A model generated the notes under the pieces. That model did not search any database. It saw only the letters and a list, made by a program, of their open reading frames with translations, and was not told the DNA's origin. Below are positions 5,287 through 12,215 of a DNA stretch of 13,127 nucleotides, in pieces (the stretch's first letter is position 1; each line of letters begins with the position of its first letter). The DNA lies in the NCBI GenBank assembly GCA_052035735.1, contig JBPOHI010000293.1, positions 1-13,127 on the forward strand, given 5' to 3'. The stretch is from JAGPDF01 sp052035735 (GTDB taxonomy: Bacteria; Acidobacteriota; Thermoanaerobaculia; Multivoradales; JAGPDF01). A program made the position numbers and the translations under genes.

Positions 5287-6399
5287 ATGAGCCCCCTCGA
5301 TCCCTCGACATTTCCCGCCGCGTTGCAGGCGCTCGCCACCAAGGTCCGCGACGGTGTCCGGCTCTCCGCCGAAGACGCCTTGCTCTGCTTCGAGACGCCG
5401 CACGTCCTGGCGCTCGGCAAGCTGGCGAACCACGTGCGGCGCCGGCTGCACGGCGACACGGTGTTCTACAACCTCAACCGGCACATCAATCCGACCAACG
5501 TCTGCGTCTACACCTACAACTGCAAGTTCTGCAGCTTCGCGGCGATGAAAGACGAAGCGCACGCCTGGCAGATGTCGCACGACGAGATCTACCGCCAGGC
5601 CGGCGAGCAGGGGGGCAACGACGTCACCGAATTCCATATCGTCGGTGGGCTCCACCCCGACCTCGACATGGCCTGGTACGAGGAGATGCTGCGCGGCTTG
5701 CGGGAGCGCTTTCCCAAGGCTCACCTCAAGGCGTTCACCGCGATCGAGATCGGCTGGTTCGCGAAGCGGGAGAAACTCTCGATCGAGGAGGTCCTGCGGC
5801 GCCTGACCGCGGCCGGTCTGGGCTCGCTGCCGGGTGGCGGCGCCGAGATCTTCCACCCGGAGGTGCGCGAGATCATCTGCGACGGCAAGCTCGACGCCGA
5901 CGAGTGGATCGAGGTGCACCGGGTCGCGCACCGCATGGGCATCAAGAGCAATTGCACGATGCTCTACGGCCACGTCGAGAAGAACGCGCACAAGGTCGAC
6001 CATCTGCTGCGCCTGCGCTCCCTCCAGGACGAGCACGGCGGCTTCAACGCCTTCATCCCGCTCGCCTACCACCCGGAGAACAACTATCTGGGCCTCAAGT
6101 ACCACACCACCGGACTCGACGACCTGCGCCACATCGCGACGGCACGACTCGTGCTAGACAACATCCCGCACATCAAGGCCTACTGGGTGATGGTGACGCC
6201 CAAGCTGGCCCAAGTCGCTCTCTCCTTTGGAGCAGACGACCTCGATGGCACCGTGGTGCGGGAGACCATCTACCACATGGCGGGCGCCGAAACGGCGCAG
6301 ATGATGCCGACGAGCGAGCTGGAGCGGGTGGTCCGTGCGGCCGGTTTCACACCGGTCGAGCGCGATACCCTTTATAATCAGGTAGAACGGGCGACTTGA
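5287..6399 (+). CDS. mqnE: Aminofutalosine synthase, radical SAM
   Basis: MqnE catalyses the radical-SAM step that joins the carboxyvinyloxybenzoate product of MqnA to an adenosyl unit, giving aminofutalosine in the futalosine route to menaquinone. The 370-residue length is typical. Family sequence includes NLNRHINPTNVC (62-73), the [4Fe-4S] cysteines C73, C79 and C82, EFHIVGGLHPDLD, the glycine-rich GSLPGGGAEIF, SNCTMLYGH and the FIPLAYHPENN segment. These distinguish it from the related cyclase MqnC. The cysteines are spaced Cx5Cx2C, not the usual Cx3Cx2C; the DNA reads cleanly, so this is not a frameshift. The ATG has no good Shine-Dalgarno, and the nearest upstream promoter-like box suggests near-leaderless expression. 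The other mqn genes are not in the window. Confidence 0.93.
   Translation: MSPLDPSTFPAALQALATKVRDGVRLSAEDALLCFETPHVLALGKLANHVRRRLHGDTVFYNLNRHINPTNVCVYTYNCKFCSFAAMKDEAHAWQMSHDEIYRQAGEQGGNDVTEFHIVGGLHPDLDMAWYEEMLRGLRERFPKAHLKAFTAIEIGWFAKREKLSIEEVLRRLTAAGLGSLPGGGAEIFHPEVREIICDGKLDADEWIEVHRVAHRMGIKSNCTMLYGHVEKNAHKVDHLLRLRSLQDEHGGFNAFIPLAYHPENNYLGLKYHTTGLDDLRHIATARLVLDNIPHIKAYWVMVTPKLAQVALSFGADDLDGTVVRETIYHMAGAETAQMMPTSELERVVRAAGFTPVERDTLYNQVERAT
6373..6378 (+). promoter_or_regulatory. Consensus -10 box inside the 3' end of mqnE
   Basis: A perfect TATAAT lies in the last codons of mqnE (Leu-Tyr-Asn), striking in DNA this GC-rich. It would start a transcript near 6385, leaving a leader of about 135 nt before the propeller protein. 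No good -35 box sits 16-18 bp upstream; TTTCAC (6345-6350) is too far away. It may be an activator-dependent promoter or a coincidence of coding. Confidence 0.35.
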
Positions 6400-6419
6400 C
6401 CCGTCAGGAGAGGCCTTTT

Positions 6420-6473
6420 TTCGCGCCCAGTGCCTCCCGGCCAACCCCGTATCCGCGGGGTGGGAGGCGCGAA
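6420..6473 (+). promoter_or_regulatory. Folded leader of the propeller protein gene
   Basis: Three nested inverted repeats share one axis: TTCGCGCC/GGCGCGAA (6420-6427/6466-6473), GCCTCCC/GGGAGGC (6432-6438/6462-6468, partly competing with the outer stem) and ACCCCG/CGGGGT (6444-6449/6456-6461, 6-nt loop). Together they can form a long bulged hairpin of about 54 nt, ending 45 nt before the ATG. A six-T run (6416-6421) lies before it, not after, so it is not an intrinsic terminator of the forward transcript. No known riboswitch class is recognised. Confidence 0.4.
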
Positions 6474-6518
6474 GGCGAGATGGGCCCCGCCCGCATCTGC
6501 AATGGAAAGGAAGCGCGA

Positions 6519-9407
6519 ATGTCCGAAAGAGTGATGAGCGACGAGAAGGAGAAGCAGCCGGTCGGCCAGAGGCACTCCTCACAACGCGGTCCTGCAGCCA
6601 CCGCTCTGGCACTCTCCGCCTGGATCCTCGCAGCGGCCCTCTCCCCCGCGCAGGCCGCGATCCAGCTCAGCGACGGACTGCCATTCAGCGACGTCAGCAT
6701 CAGCACGACGCTTCCCCAGATCAGCCCCGATGGCCAGTACGCCGTCTACCGGCAGGACGCCGTGACCGATGGCGCCTTCGACATCTGGAGTGTGCGGGTC
6801 GACGGCAGCTCCGCGCCGGTGCGTCTGTCGGACCCGCTGCTCTCCACGCAGGGTCAGTTCGGGAGTTTCGCCATCAGCCCCGATAGCGACTGGGTCGTCT
6901 ACGCGGTCGATCAGGACACCACCGGCAAGACCGAGCTCTACAGCGTGCCGATCGACGGCGGTGTGGTGACCAAGCTGAACCTGAGCCTCGCCGCCGACCG
7001 CGACGTCATCGCGTTTCGCATCTCTCCCACCAGCGACCGCGTCGTCTACTCCGCCGACGCGCAGGACTGGACGCAGTACGGCCTCTTCAGTGTGCCGATC
7101 ACCGGTCCCGGCAACGCCTCCGTTCAACTCAACCCTTCGCTGAGCTTCGACTCCGATGTCGACGGCTTCCAGATCAGCCCGGATGGTGACACGGTGGTGT
7201 ACCGCAAGGGTCGCAACGCCACCGACTCCTGGGATCTTTACAGTGTCGCGATGATCGGCGGCGAGGCGGTGCTGATCAACGGCGCACTTCCCAGCGGCGC
7301 GGCACCCAGGAACTATTTCCTGATCACCCCGAACAGCGCCCGCGTGCTCTACCTCGTCGACGCGACGGTCGACGATTCGTTCGATCTCTACAGCGTCGCG
7401 ATCAACGGCGGTGGGCCGGTCAAGTTGACCACGGGCGTTTCGGCAGGCTACTCCATCGATCCGAGCTTCCTGATCAGCGCGGACGGTTCGCGGGTCGCCT
7501 TTCGTGGGGCTACGGTCGCAGCGCAGGTCTACCACCTGTTCAGCGCTCCGGTGACCGGCGGCACGGTAGTCCGTCTGAACGGCGCACTGCAGGCCGGCGA
7601 GAATGTGGAGGCGACCTTCGCCATCAGCCAGGACAGCAGCAAGGTGGTCTACCGTTCGGACGAAGACGTGAACGACGTCATCGAGCTCTACAGCGTGCCG
7701 ATCGGTGGCGGAACGCCCACGCGGCTCAATCCGTCGTTCGCACTGCCAGTGCCCACCGCATCCGATGTGCTCGACTTCGCCATCAGCCCGGACAGTGCCC
7801 GGGTGGTCTATCGCGCGGATCAGAATGTCGACACCCTCAACGAGCTGTTCAGCGTGCCGCTCGCCGGCGGGACCGCAACCAAGCTCAACCGGTCGCTCGC
7901 CTCGGGCGGGGACGTGCTCAACTACCGCATCAGCCCGAACAGCGCCTGGGTGGTCTACGGTGCCGATCAGGACGCCGACACGGTCGAGGAGCTCCTCGGC
8001 GTGCCGCTCGCCGGCGGCACGGTTCTCGACCTGAACGGGCCGTTGCCAAGCGGTGGCGATGTCGTGCTCTGCGCACCGACCTGTGCCGCCAGCACCTCGG
8101 TGCCTGCCTACGACATCTCCTCGACCAGCCTCGACGTCATTTACGCCGCCGACCAGACTTCCAACGACCAGGTCGAGCTCTTCGACGCCAGCCTGGGAGG
8201 ACCGCCGAGCGCTCCGACAGCCGTCGTTGCAACGGCCGGCAACGGGCAGGTCTCGGTGACCTTCGCGCCGCCGGCGAGCAACGGCGGCAGCGCGATTACC
8301 GGCTACACCGTGACGCCCAGCCCGGCGACGGCCGGTTGGGTCGACGCCAACGCCGGTTCCACCGCGACCACCCACCTGATCACCAACCTGACCAACGGCA
8401 CCGCCTACACGTTCACCGTGCGCGCCTCCAACGCCAACGGCACCGGCGCCGCTTCGGCGCCGTCCAACGTCGCCACGCCGGCGACCGTGCCCTCGGCGCC
8501 GACCGCGGTCGCAGCCGTGCCGCGCAACTTCGGCGCCGACGTCACCTTCGCAGCTTCGGCGAGCAACGGCGGCGCCGCGATCAGCGGGTATACGGTGATC
8601 TCGAACCCGCCGGGGGGCGTCGACCTCAGCCAGGGAACGACCGACCTGAAGCACTACCTCGTCGGGTTGACCAACGGCATTCCGTATACCTTTACCGTCG
8701 TCGCGCAGAACGCGATGGGATCGAGCCCGGCCTCGGCCGCCTCGTCGGCGGTGACCCCCGGATGCGCGCCCGAGGTCGGGGTGAATCTCTTCTGCGACGG
8801 CCTCGAAACCAGCGATACCTCCCAATGGAGCTTCGCCTCTGCGGTACCCGGAGCGCCGACCTCGGTCGTCGCGGCGGCAGGCAACGCGCAAGCGACGGTG
8901 ACGTTCGTCGCGCCGATCGTTGCGCCCGGCAACGCCGTCACCGGCTACACCGTGACGTCGAGTCCGCCGGGCGGGGTCGACTCGAACGCCGGCGCCGTCG
9001 GTCTCTCGCACGTCGTCACCGGGCTTACCAACGGGACCTCCTATACCTTCACGGTGCGCGCGACCAACAATTCGGGAGAGGGACCGGCCTCGGCACCCTC
9101 GAACAGCGTGACGCCGTCGACCGTACCGGGCGCGCCGACGGGGGTCGTCGCGGTGGCCGGTGACGCCTCGGCGACGGTGGTCTTCGTCGCGCCGCTCGAC
9201 GACGGCGGCAGCGCCATCCTCGGTTACACGGTGATCTCCTCTCCGCCGGGGGGCGTCGATACGAACGCCGGCCAGCTCGGGCTCACCCACGCGATCACCG
9301 GACTCACCAATGGGGTCGAATACACCTTCTCGGTGACCGCGACGAACGCCTCGGGCACGGGCGGCGAGTCGAAGCCCTCGAACCCCGTCACCCCGAACGT
9401 CTCCTGA
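6519..9407 (+). CDS. Secreted PD40 beta-propeller protein with four fibronectin type III domains
   Basis: The product has 962 residues. A signal peptide with a long basic N-region (h-region about 27-41, AQA cleavage site near 46) sends it through Sec. Residues about 60-560 hold ten repeats of roughly 50 residues, each reading like ISPDSxxVVY then a D-rich turn, ELYSVP, GG and LN, the PD40/TolB-type propeller unit. Four FN3 domains follow, at about 563-655, 657-748, 778-869 and 870-962, each with GYTV and LTNGxxYTFTV strands. Between FN3-2 and FN3-3 sits a 30-residue linker with two cysteines (CAPEVGVNLFCDG) and GLETSDTSQWS. No catalytic residues or membrane anchor are visible. A binding or surface role is inferred. 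AAAGGA lies 7 nt before the ATG; an upstream TTG at 6396 adds only low-complexity leader and is rejected. Confidence 0.85.
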   Translation: MSERVMSDEKEKQPVGQRHSSQRGPAATALALSAWILAAALSPAQAAIQLSDGLPFSDVSISTTLPQISPDGQYAVYRQDAVTDGAFDIWSVRVDGSSAPVRLSDPLLSTQGQFGSFAISPDSDWVVYAVDQDTTGKTELYSVPIDGGVVTKLNLSLAADRDVIAFRISPTSDRVVYSADAQDWTQYGLFSVPITGPGNASVQLNPSLSFDSDVDGFQISPDGDTVVYRKGRNATDSWDLYSVAMIGGEAVLINGALPSGAAPRNYFLITPNSARVLYLVDATVDDSFDLYSVAINGGGPVKLTTGVSAGYSIDPSFLISADGSRVAFRGATVAAQVYHLFSAPVTGGTVVRLNGALQAGENVEATFAISQDSSKVVYRSDEDVNDVIELYSVPIGGGTPTRLNPSFALPVPTASDVLDFAISPDSARVVYRADQNVDTLNELFSVPLAGGTATKLNRSLASGGDVLNYRISPNSAWVVYGADQDADTVEELLGVPLAGGTVLDLNGPLPSGGDVVLCAPTCAASTSVPAYDISSTSLDVIYAADQTSNDQVELFDASLGGPPSAPTAVVATAGNGQVSVTFAPPASNGGSAITGYTVTPSPATAGWVDANAGSTATTHLITNLTNGTAYTFTVRASNANGTGAASAPSNVATPATVPSAPTAVAAVPRNFGADVTFAASASNGGAAISGYTVISNPPGGVDLSQGTTDLKHYLVGLTNGIPYTFTVVAQNAMGSSPASAASSAVTPGCAPEVGVNLFCDGLETSDTSQWSFASAVPGAPTSVVAAAGNAQATVTFVAPIVAPGNAVTGYTVTSSPPGGVDSNAGAVGLSHVVTGLTNGTSYTFTVRATNNSGEGPASAPSNSVTPSTVPGAPTGVVAVAGDASATVVFVAPLDDGGSAILGYTVISSPPGGVDTNAGQLGLTHAITGLTNGVEYTFSVTATNASGTGGESKPSNPVTPNVS

Positions 9408-9409
9408 CG

Positions 9410-9427
9410 CCGGCGCGCTCGCGCCGG
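9410..9427 (+). repeat. 8-bp inverted repeat touching the GIY-YIG start codon
   Basis: CCGGCGCG (9410-9417), 2 nt, then CGCGCCGG (9420-9427) form a perfect inverted repeat between two genes. Its last G is the first base of the GTG start. As RNA, the inner pairs must open to give a 6-bp stem with a 6-nt loop. It could end the upstream message weakly or hide the start region. No T tract follows. Confidence 0.4.
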
Positions 9428-9702
9428 TGCCGCACGCCTACCTCCTCCGCTGCCGCGACGGTTCGCTCTACGCCGGGGCAGCGGTCGATCTGGCGAAACG
9501 CCTGCGCGAGCACCGGGCAGGACGGGCCTCGCGGTATACCCGCTCGCGGCTGCCGGTCGAGCTCGTCTGGTCCTGCGAAATGCCCACCTGGAGCGCCGCG
9601 CTGGTCGAGGAGGCGCGTATCAAGTCCCTGTCGCGCAACGAGAAGGAGCTCCTTGTCGCGACAGCGGTCACCCTGCCCGCAGCCCCCGCCGCAGGGGGCT
9701 GA
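9427..9702 (+). CDS. GIY-YIG domain protein (UPF0213/YhbQ type)
   Basis: This 91-residue single-domain protein belongs to the GIY-YIG nuclease superfamily. Visible elements are YLLRCRDGSLYAGAAVD (5-21), where the second tyrosine motif is LYAG, then KRLREHRAG with the conserved arginine, ASRYTRSRLPVELVW, and a helix with EEARIKSLSRNEKE carrying the conserved glutamate. The usual T-G-I-T after the tyrosine is A-G-A-A here. Length matches the YhbQ group, in which DNA cleavage or repair activity has been reported for some members; the role here is unknown. The GTG start is 19 bp after the preceding stop and no clear Shine-Dalgarno is seen. It may be expressed by read-through from the propeller gene. 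It converges on hypE with 3 bp between stops. Confidence 0.8.
   Translation: MPHAYLLRCRDGSLYAGAAVDLAKRLREHRAGRASRYTRSRLPVELVWSCEMPTWSAALVEEARIKSLSRNEKELLVATAVTLPAAPAAGG
9680..9701. terminator. 8-bp GC hairpin at the convergent GIY-YIG/hypE ends
   Basis: CAGCCCCC (9680-9687) pairs perfectly with GGGGGCTG (9694-9701) around a 6-nt loop. The stem encodes the last residues of the GIY-YIG protein and includes its stop. It lies 4 bp from the hypE stop, so it could serve both transcripts. Neither strand has a following T tract, which weakens a classical terminator call. Confidence 0.45.
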
Positions 9703-9705
9703 ACC

Positions 9706-10806
9706 TCAACAGATACGCGGCAGCTGCTCGCCCGAAAGCAGGTCGACGATGCGGGTGCCGCCGATCGAGCTGCGCAGGGTGACCAGGCCTGCCGGCGCTT
9801 CGACGACCTCGCCGATCACGCACGCCTGCCGGCCCAGCGGGTGCCGCCGCCAGAGGGCGAGCGCCTCGTCGGCCGCCTCGCGCGCCACGAAGGCGAGGGC
9901 CTTGCCCTCGTTGGCCACGTAGAGCGGGTCGAGGCCGAGAATCTCGCAGGCTCCGCGCACCGCCGGAGCGACCGGCACCGCCGCTTCGTCGATCCGGATG
10001 CCGACACCGGCAGATACGGCGATCTCGTTGAGCGCCGAGGCCACGCCACCGCGGGTCGGGTCGCGCAGGACGTGGACGCGCTCTCCCAGGGCCGCGAGCA
10101 GCTCCCCGACGAGGTCGTGAACGGGCGCGGAATCGCTGACGATCGGAGCTTCGAAGGCGAGACCTTCGCGCACCGAGAGAATGGCGATGCCGTGCTCGGC
10201 GATCGCCCCGGAGAGCAGGATCCGGTCGCCTGGCTGGGCGCGCCGCGGCGAGATCTCGATGCCGGCAGCGATCCGGCCGATGCCGGCAGTATTGATATAG
10301 ACGCCGTCACCCTTGCCGCGGTCGACAACCTTGGTATCGCCGGTGACGATCGGTACGCCCACCGCCGCCGCCGCTGCCTTCATCGACGAAACGACGCGCC
10401 AGAGGGTCTCCATCGGCAGACCCTCCTCGAGAATCAGTGCGCAGCTCAGGGCGACAGGGCGGGCGCCGCACATCGCAAGATCGTTCACCGTGCCGTGCAC
10501 CGCCATCGAACCGATGTCGCCGCCAGGAAAGAACAACGGTCGCACGACGTAAGAGTCGGTCGAGAAGGCGAGCCGCTCGCTTCCGCCGGCGAGCACCGCG
10601 CCATCGTGCTGGCGCTCGAGCTCGGGATTCGCGAAGCTGGGCACGAACATGCGCTCGATGAGCTGCTGGGTCAGCCGGCCGCCCCCGCCGTGGGCCATCT
10701 GGACGGTCGGATACTCCGCGATCGGCACCGGGCAGACCGGGCCCGAGGCGAGACCGGCCGCCGCGGCGTCTTCCACTTCATCGGGTTTCCGCACTTCGGC
10801 GCTCAT
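9706..10806 (-). CDS. hypE: Hydrogenase maturation protein HypE (carbamoyl dehydratase)
   Basis: HypE receives a carbamoyl group from HypF on its C-terminal cysteine and dehydrates it with ATP to a thiocyanate, the source of the cyanide ligands of [NiFe] hydrogenase. The 366-residue protein has the AHGGGGRLTQQLI nucleotide-binding segment near residue 38, STDSYVVRPLFFPGGDIG, the GDTKVVDRGKGDG segment, RDPTRGGVA, and ends in PRIC with the acceptor cysteine as the last residue. About 25 extra Ala/Pro-rich residues precede the usual start; ATG 10806 is still favoured because it overlaps the hypD stop as ATGA. It is the last gene of hypF-C-D-E. Partners are HypF, HypC and HypD in the cytoplasm. 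Confidence 0.96.
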   Translation of the reverse strand: MSAEVRKPDEVEDAAAAGLASGPVCPVPIAEYPTVQMAHGGGGRLTQQLIERMFVPSFANPELERQHDGAVLAGGSERLAFSTDSYVVRPLFFPGGDIGSMAVHGTVNDLAMCGARPVALSCALILEEGLPMETLWRVVSSMKAAAAAVGVPIVTGDTKVVDRGKGDGVYINTAGIGRIAAGIEISPRRAQPGDRILLSGAIAEHGIAILSVREGLAFEAPIVSDSAPVHDLVGELLAALGERVHVLRDPTRGGVASALNEIAVSAGVGIRIDEAAVPVAPAVRGACEILGLDPLYVANEGKALAFVAREAADEALALWRRHPLGRQACVIGEVVEAPAGLVTLRSSIGGTRIVDLLSGEQLPRIC

Positions 10807-11891
10807 GCCAGCCTCGCGTAGCGAAAGTAAGCCGAGCAGGCTCCCTCAGAGGAGACCATCGGCGCTCCCAGAGGCCGCTCGGGGTTGCATTGCTTGCCGA
10901 AGGCCGGGCACTCGTTGGGCTTGCGGATCCCCTGGAGGACCTGGCCGGCGATGCACAACGGAGACTCGTCGGCGACGATGCCGGAGACCGCGAACTTGAG
11001 CTCGGCATCCTGGGCGTGAAACTCCTCGCGCAGGCGCAGACCGCTTTGCGGAATCGTGCCGATCCCGCGCCACTTGCGGTCGCTGACTTCGAAGACCTCG
11101 GTGACGAGCTTCTGTGCGGCCGGGTTGCCCGCGCGGGTGACCGCGCGCGCGTACTGGTTTTCCACGCCCCAGCGACCCGCTTCGAGGGCGCTCACTGCCA
11201 TGTGGATGCCCTGCAGAAGATCGAGCGGCTCGAATCCGGTGACCACGATCGGCACGCGGTACTTCTCGGCGATCGGCTCGTACTCCCAGTAGCCCATCAC
11301 GGCACAGACGTGCCCGGCCGCGAGAAAACCGTTCACCCGGCAGTCGGCGGAAGAGAGGATCGCCTCCATCGCCGGCGGCACGAGGACGTGCGAAGTCAGA
11401 ATGGAGAAGTTCCGCACCCCGAGTCGCCTGGCCTGCCAGACCGCCATGGCGTTGGGCGGCGCCGTGGTCTCGAAGCCGACGGCGAAGAAAACCACTTCGC
11501 GGTCGGGATTCTCGCGCGCGAGCTTGAGCGCGTCGAGCGGCGAGTAGACCATGCGAACGTCGCCGCCGGCCGACTTCACCGCCAACAGATCGGTCGAGGA
11601 GCCGGGGACGCGCAACATGTCGCCGAACGAGGTGAAGATCACCTCCGGCCGTCGCGCGATGGCCAGAGCCTGATCGATGAGCTCGAGCGGGGTCACGCAA
11701 ACCGGGCAACCGGGACCGTGAATCAGGCCGACCGACTCCGGGAGCAGCCGATCGATCCCCGAGCGCATCAGCGTGTGCGTCTGCCCGCCGCAGACCTCCA
11801 TCAGGTTCCACGGCCGCTTGGCGTCCCGCCGCAGGGCGGCGAAGAGCGTCTGCGCCTCCTCTTCGCCGCGATACTCGTCGACGAAGCGCAT
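10803..11891 (-). CDS. hypD: Hydrogenase maturation protein HypD
   Basis: HypD is the [4Fe-4S] scaffold on which, together with HypC, the Fe(CN)2CO unit is assembled before transfer to the hydrogenase large subunit. The 362-residue length is normal. Hallmarks are C34 in MEVCGGQTHT, the GPGCPVCVTP motif with C62 and C65, GFETTAPPNA, TSHVLVPPAM, NGFLAAGHVC, and a C-terminal cluster of cysteines (ESPLCIAGQVLQG, NECPAFGKQCNP, SSEGACSAYFRY) that binds the cluster. ATG 11891 follows the hypC stop by 4 bp, with GAGG close upstream. The stop overlaps hypE by 4 bp, so hypC, hypD and hypE are probably translationally coupled. Confidence 0.97.
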   Translation of the reverse strand: MRFVDEYRGEEEAQTLFAALRRDAKRPWNLMEVCGGQTHTLMRSGIDRLLPESVGLIHGPGCPVCVTPLELIDQALAIARRPEVIFTSFGDMLRVPGSSTDLLAVKSAGGDVRMVYSPLDALKLARENPDREVVFFAVGFETTAPPNAMAVWQARRLGVRNFSILTSHVLVPPAMEAILSSADCRVNGFLAAGHVCAVMGYWEYEPIAEKYRVPIVVTGFEPLDLLQGIHMAVSALEAGRWGVENQYARAVTRAGNPAAQKLVTEVFEVSDRKWRGIGTIPQSGLRLREEFHAQDAELKFAVSGIVADESPLCIAGQVLQGIRKPNECPAFGKQCNPERPLGAPMVSSEGACSAYFRYARLA

Positions 11892-11895
11892 CGCC

Positions 11896-12189
11896 TCAGG
11901 TCCTCTCCGAAGGGCTCGTCGCGCTTCCTCGGAGGGCTGCGGCGTCGTCCTGCAACTCGAGCAGCTCTCCGATCTCCTCGAGGTACTGGAAGACCTTCTT
12001 CGCCTCCGCCTCGTCGATCAGGCTGATGGCGAAGCCGACGTGCACCACGACCCATTGGCCGGCCTCGACCTCCGGGGTATAGGCGAGGCAAACCTCCTTG
12101 ACGACGCCGGAGAAGTCCACCCGGCCCATCGGCACGCCGATCTCGTTGTGCATCACCTCGAGGACTTGCCCTGGAACTCCGAGACACAT
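11896..12189 (-). CDS. hypC: Hydrogenase maturation chaperone HypC
   Basis: HypC binds HypD and then the hydrogenase large-subunit precursor, carrying the iron centre. The essential N-terminal cysteine must be residue 2, so I start at ATG 12189 (MCLGVPGQVLEV). A longer in-frame start at 12219 would bury that cysteine. AAAGGAG lies 8-9 nt before this ATG, confirming the choice. The 97 residues include the beta-barrel core (VDFSGVVKEVCLAYTPEVEAGQWVVVH is the central part) and GFAISLIDEAEA. A polar C-terminal tail of about 20 residues (LQDDAAALRG and on) makes it slightly longer than typical members. It lies 26 bp after hypF and 4 bp before hypD. Confidence 0.95.
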   Translation of the reverse strand: MCLGVPGQVLEVMHNEIGVPMGRVDFSGVVKEVCLAYTPEVEAGQWVVVHVGFAISLIDEAEAKKVFQYLEEIGELLELQDDAAALRGSATSPSERT

Positions 12190-12215
12190 GGCTTGTGCTC
12201 CTTTCGGCCGCTCGA

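Noticed and set aside
5212..6132. Upstream extension of the beta-lactamase-family frame to 6132
   Set aside because: The extension is antisense to mqnE and has no family similarity. The signal peptide clearly begins at 5211.
6389..6421. Intrinsic terminator after mqnE (ACGGG/CCCGT stem, then T6)
   Set aside because: The 5-bp stem is separated from the T run by about 13 nt and has an 8-nt loop, so it does not make a proper stem-plus-U-tract unit. A weak terminator remains possible.
6396..6518. TTG start at 6396 for the propeller protein
   Set aside because: It would overlap the mqnE stop and encode the hairpin leader. The ATG at 6519 has a good Shine-Dalgarno and leads straight into a signal peptide.
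6579..9290. 903-codon ORF antisense to the propeller protein
   Set aside because: Its length comes from the periodic GC-rich repeat codons of the real gene. The product is Arg/Gly/Val/Asp-rich and repeats with the sense repeats; no domain is recognisable.
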